Positions 7,639 through 9,685 of a stretch of DNA of 9,685 nt are shown piece after piece. The notes beneath the pieces are model-generated. The model was not told the origin of the DNA, searched no databases, and saw only the letters and a list, made by a program, of their open reading frames with translations. This DNA is from Desulfuromonadaceae bacterium (lineage in GTDB: Bacteria > Desulfobacterota > Desulfuromonadia > Desulfuromonadales > Geopsychrobacteraceae): assembly GCA_013138655.1 (NCBI GenBank), contig WTCI01000293.1, positions 1-9,685 of the forward strand. The letters run 5' to 3'. A program made the translations under genes and the position numbers. Position 1 is the first letter of the stretch. Each line of letters starts with the position of its first letter.

Positions 7639-8303
7639 TGCTGCGGATTATTTGTTCATTCCTGCTGTTGATCCTGGCGGCCTGTGCGCCACTGACCCCG
7701 CCGCGGCAATTGCCGGACGACTGCCGGGCGGAGGCGGCACCGGCGCAGCTGCTGGCATCGAACTGGTTACAGCAGCCCGGGGTCTGGCGGCTGCGGCAGG
7801 TGGTGCTACTGGAGCTTGGGCGCAAGAAGATCCCTCTGGAAGGTTTCTTGCGTCTCGATCTGGAGCGGGGTGAAGCCCGCTTGCTGGCGATGAATGAAAT
7901 GGGTCTGGTGCTGTTTGATTTGCAGGTCAGTCACAGCGATCAGCAACTGCAGCGCGCCATCCCGCAGCTGCAACAGGTCAGAGGGTTCGCTCAGGGAGTG
8001 GCGCAGAGCTTACGGCAGATTTTCCTGCAGCCACAGCCGCACGGCGAGGATCATCTGGAGAACCGTGGCAACAGCCAGCGCCTCTGGCGATTGCTTCCCG
8101 GCGGTAGCCTCGGCTTTATTTATGATTGCCGCGGCGATCTGCGCGAAACCCGGCTGGTAGCTGATGCCGGCGACTGGCGGGTTGCTTACGACCAGTATCG
8201 GCAGTTCGGGGCGATGCGGCTTCCCGAGCAGATTGTCATGAATGATTACCGGCACGGCGTCAAACTGTCGCTCTGGATGCGCGAGGTGAAACAGGAACCA
8301 TGA
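7638..8303 (+). CDS. Outer-membrane lipoprotein, DUF3261-like
   Basis: 221 residues with a lipoprotein signal: Arg3, a hydrophobic core, and the lipobox LAAC with Cys16 as the lipidated residue. The +2 residue is Ala, not Asp, so by the E. coli sorting rule the protein should reach the outer membrane. The mature part is beta-rich (LRQVVLLELGRKKIPLEGFLRLD, later GSLGFIYDC and WRVAYDQY). The size, overall character and position after the MMPL gene match the DUF3261 lipoproteins of aryl-polyene clusters; I recognise it by context more than by a strong motif. It may act as the outer-membrane acceptor in a LolB-like way, receiving cargo from the LolA-like protein (inference). AAGAGG at 7627-7632 serves as ribosome binding site. 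The stop overlaps the next start by 4 bases. Confidence 0.78.
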   Translation: MLRIICSFLLLILAACAPLTPPRQLPDDCRAEAAPAQLLASNWLQQPGVWRLRQVVLLELGRKKIPLEGFLRLDLERGEARLLAMNEMGLVLFDLQVSHSDQQLQRAIPQLQQVRGFAQGVAQSLRQIFLQPQPHGEDHLENRGNSQRLWRLLPGGSLGFIYDCRGDLRETRLVADAGDWRVAYDQYRQFGAMRLPEQIVMNDYRHGVKLSLWMREVKQEP

Positions 8304-8680
8304 ACAGAATGAGAGAAGCGATCAAAGCGGCCGCCCTGTCGCTGGCTCATATGGCCGAAGGGGCGGGGACACAGCGTTTCCGGTTCGACGAGGATTTTCT
8401 CGGTTTCGCCGGGCATTTCCCCGGTTACCCGATCCTGCCGGCGGTCCTGCAGACGCTGATGGCGCAGCTGCTGGCCGAGCAGGTTGTCGGCATGCCGTTG
8501 CAGTTCCTGGCCCTGGAGCGGGCTAAATTTACCCATCAGTTACGCCCCGGCGATCGGATCGATGTCAATGTCAGTTGCCTGGAGAAGGAAGGGCAGCTGC
8601 ACTGTACCTGCAAATTATTGGTCGAGAACAGGAGAGCAGCCAGCTTTACCCTGCTCTTCGACAAAGGATCAAGGTTATGA
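8300..8680 (+). CDS. FabZ/ApeI-like hotdog 3-hydroxyacyl-ACP dehydratase
   Basis: 126 residues. The GHFPGYPILPAVLQTLMAQ segment (38-56) is the FabA/FabZ active-site loop and central helix, with His39 as the catalytic His. FLALERAKFTHQLRPGDRI (69-87) is the usual strand pair that follows. The acid normally found 14 residues after the His (Glu in FabZ, Asp in FabA) is replaced by Leu53 (codon CTG at 8456-8458), and no acid is present within this helix. Alone it may be inactive or weak. The ApeP-like protein at 4195-4620 has the opposite defect, so the two may form a composite site. The start ATG overlaps the lipoprotein stop (ATGA), with AGGA at 8293-8296. A non-catalytic hotdog role is the alternative. 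Confidence 0.87.
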   Translation: MNRMREAIKAAALSLAHMAEGAGTQRFRFDEDFLGFAGHFPGYPILPAVLQTLMAQLLAEQVVGMPLQFLALERAKFTHQLRPGDRIDVNVSCLEKEGQLHCTCKLLVENRRAASFTLLFDKGSRL

Positions 8681-9138
8681 GAAAGGCCTACTTTCGTCCG
8701 CAGGAGGGAACTCCGGAACCGCTGCGCTGCACTGTTGAACGGGTGGTGCGCTTCGAGGAGGTTGACCCGCTCGGGATCGTCTGGCATGGCCGCTATGCCA
8801 GCTATTTTGAGGACGGTCGGGTGTTGCTCGGAGAAAAATATGGTCTCGGCTATCTGGATTTTTACCGGCAGGGGGTGGTAGCGCCGATCAAGCAGATGCA
8901 TGTCGATTATCAGCGGCCGCTACGATTCGGTGATCCTTTTACCATTGAGGCGATCCTGCACTGGACCGATGCCGTCCGGCTGAATCATGAATTTATCCTG
9001 CGCAATGCCGCCGGAGAAGTGACCACCACCGGCTATTCGGTTCAGCTGTTGATGGATCAGCAGCAGAACGTGCTGGTGTTGCCGCCGCCGTTTTACGAGA
9101 CGTTCCGTCAGCGCTGGCTGGCCGGGGAGTTGCCGTGA
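8677..9138 (+). CDS. Acyl-CoA/ACP thioesterase, 4HBT/YbgC-like
   Basis: 153 residues from the ATG at 8677, which overlaps the dehydratase stop (ATGA) and has AAGG at 8671-8674. A longer in-frame start at 8575 would run through the dehydratase gene and is not credible. The 4-hydroxybenzoyl-CoA thioesterase signature is plain: VRFEEVDPLGIVWHGRYASY with Asp30 as the catalytic acid, followed by YFEDGR. VDYQRPLRFGDPFTIEA is the second conserved strand region. It would hydrolyse aryl- or acyl-thioesters, either releasing the finished polyene or clearing mis-primed carrier protein. Small hotdog thioesterases of this type are standard members of aryl-polyene clusters (ApeK type). It is followed by a ketosynthase gene with a 4-base GTGA overlap. 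Confidence 0.92.
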   Translation: MRKAYFRPQEGTPEPLRCTVERVVRFEEVDPLGIVWHGRYASYFEDGRVLLGEKYGLGYLDFYRQGVVAPIKQMHVDYQRPLRFGDPFTIEAILHWTDAVRLNHEFILRNAAGEVTTTGYSVQLLMDQQQNVLVLPPPFYETFRQRWLAGELP

Positions 9139-9685
9139 ACCGGGTGGTCATCAGCAGGGTTGCGACCGTCACGGCCCTGGGGGACGGACTTGAGCCCCTC
9201 TGGCAGGGGTTGCTGGCAGGGCGCAGCGGTATCGCTCCGCTGACCCGCTTCGGTTGTGAAAATTATATTTCGCAGCAGGCCGCCTGTATCGCTGATTTGC
9301 GGGCCCCGGCGAAGGGGTCGCTGCTCGACACCATCCTTGAGCGGGTTGCCGTTCAAATCGGGGATCTGCCGAGCGGCTGTCGACTGCTGGTCGCTTCGAC
9401 CAAGGGGGAGATCGATCGCCTGACAACGGCTTGTCGGCAGGAGGCCGCGATCCCGCCTGCGGTGCTGTTCGAGCCGCTGCTGGGGAAAATCGCCCGGCGT
9501 TTCAACCTGTCTGATCGCGGCTGCAACATCAACGCCGCCTGTGCCTCCTCGACCATCGCCCTGGCACGTGCCGCGGCACTGATCGCTGCCGGGCAGGCCG
9601 AAGCGGTGCTGGTTTATGCCGCCGACCTGGTCAGTGAGTTTGTCTTCTCCGGGTTTTCGGCACTGCAGGCGCTTTCTGATGAACC
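9135..9685 (+). CDS. Beta-ketoacyl-ACP synthase, N-terminal part (3' truncated by window edge)
   Basis: 183 residues are visible from a GTG start at 9135, which overlaps the thioesterase TGA (GTGA) and has GGGGAG at 9124-9129. The N-terminus MNRVVISRVATVTALGDG and LLAGRSGI are the standard ketosynthase opening. NAACASSTIAL contains the nucleophile Cys136, and GFSALQALS matches the following conserved helix. Because the Cys is present, this looks like a condensing enzyme rather than a Cys-less chain-length factor. The Cys comes about 27 residues earlier than in FabF (Cys163), so the first half is compact, as in some ketosynthases of aryl-polyene clusters. It would elongate the polyene on the carrier protein. 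The His residues and the C-terminus lie beyond the window. It is distinct from the ketosynthase whose end is at 2-223. Confidence 0.94.
   Translation, partial: MNRVVISRVATVTALGDGLEPLWQGLLAGRSGIAPLTRFGCENYISQQAACIADLRAPAKGSLLDTILERVAVQIGDLPSGCRLLVASTKGEIDRLTTACRQEAAIPPAVLFEPLLGKIARRFNLSDRGCNINAACASSTIALARAAALIAAGQAEAVLVYAADLVSEFVFSGFSALQALSDE

Larger units (their letters stand above)
1..9685 (+). other. Aryl-polyene / flexirubin-like biosynthesis and export operon (internal part)
   Basis: Twelve consecutive plus-strand genes encode type II polyketide/fatty-acid-like functions (two ketosynthases, carrier protein, two hotdog dehydratases, thioesterase), starter supply (ammonia-lyase, AMP-forming ligase), an acyltransferase, and a LolA/MMPL/lipoprotein transport set. 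Known aryl-polyene and flexirubin clusters combine these same families, including the otherwise unusual association of LolA, MMPL and DUF3261 proteins with ketosynthases. Gene junctions are overlaps of 1-8 bases or gaps of 0, 1, 6 and 11 bases, so a single transcript is likely, with its promoter upstream of the window. Both ends of the operon lie outside. The assignment is by family content and synteny; the product itself is inferred. Confidence 0.88.

Noticed and set aside
8575..8676. Longer N-terminus for the thioesterase starting at 8575
   Set aside because: These codons lie inside the dehydratase gene, and the family-like sequence begins only after the ATG at 8677, which has its own ribosome site.
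1..9685. CRISPR arrays, tRNA or rRNA genes, insertion sequences, riboswitches
   Set aside because: The window is almost entirely occupied by coding genes with gaps of at most 11 bases, and no repeat array, transposase or structured RNA pattern was seen.

Overview
The window is one uninterrupted run of plus-strand genes from a Gram-negative bacterium. It reads as the middle of an aryl-polyene / flexirubin-type pigment biosynthesis and export operon. Evidence for a Gram-negative host is a LolA-like periplasmic carrier, an MMPL-type inner-membrane exporter and a lipobox protein with an outer-membrane-type +2 residue. The moderately high GC and the style of the proteins loosely recall Desulfuromonadales-type deltaproteobacteria, but that is a low-confidence impression and no phylogenetic marker is present.

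Layout. Both edges cut a ketosynthase: the C-terminus of one (2-223) opens the window and the N-terminus of another (9135-9685) closes it. Between them lie an acyl carrier protein (216-470), a PlsC-type acyltransferase (482-1285), a PaaK-like AMP-forming ligase (1286-2599), a MIO-type aromatic amino acid ammonia-lyase that looks like a tyrosine ammonia-lyase (2606-4198), and a hotdog dehydratase of ApeP type (4195-4620). They are followed by a LolA-like protein (4622-5260), an MMPL exporter (5260-7638), a DUF3261-like lipoprotein (7638-8303), a FabZ/ApeI-like hotdog dehydratase (8300-8680) and a 4HBT-type thioesterase (8677-9138). Neighbouring genes overlap by 1-8 bases or are at most 11 bases apart. 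There is no non-coding stretch able to hold a promoter, terminator or RNA gene, so the genes are probably co-transcribed and translationally coupled.

Proposed working. The ammonia-lyase makes an aryl-acrylate starter (probably p-coumarate from tyrosine) and the ligase activates it. Ketosynthases extend it on the carrier protein, and the hotdog dehydratases create the conjugated double bonds. The thioesterase edits or releases chains, and the PlsC-type enzyme may transfer the polyene to a lipid. The LolA / MMPL / lipoprotein trio would move the lipidated pigment to the outer membrane. A ketoreductase, phosphopantetheinyl transferase and glycosyltransferase, expected in such clusters, are not here and would lie outside.

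The most interesting detail is that the two dehydratases have reciprocal gaps. The one at 8300-8680 keeps the catalytic His (GHFPG) but has Leu where the acid should be. The one at 4195-4620 keeps the Glu but lacks the His loop. This suggests an obligate heterodimer with one composite active site.
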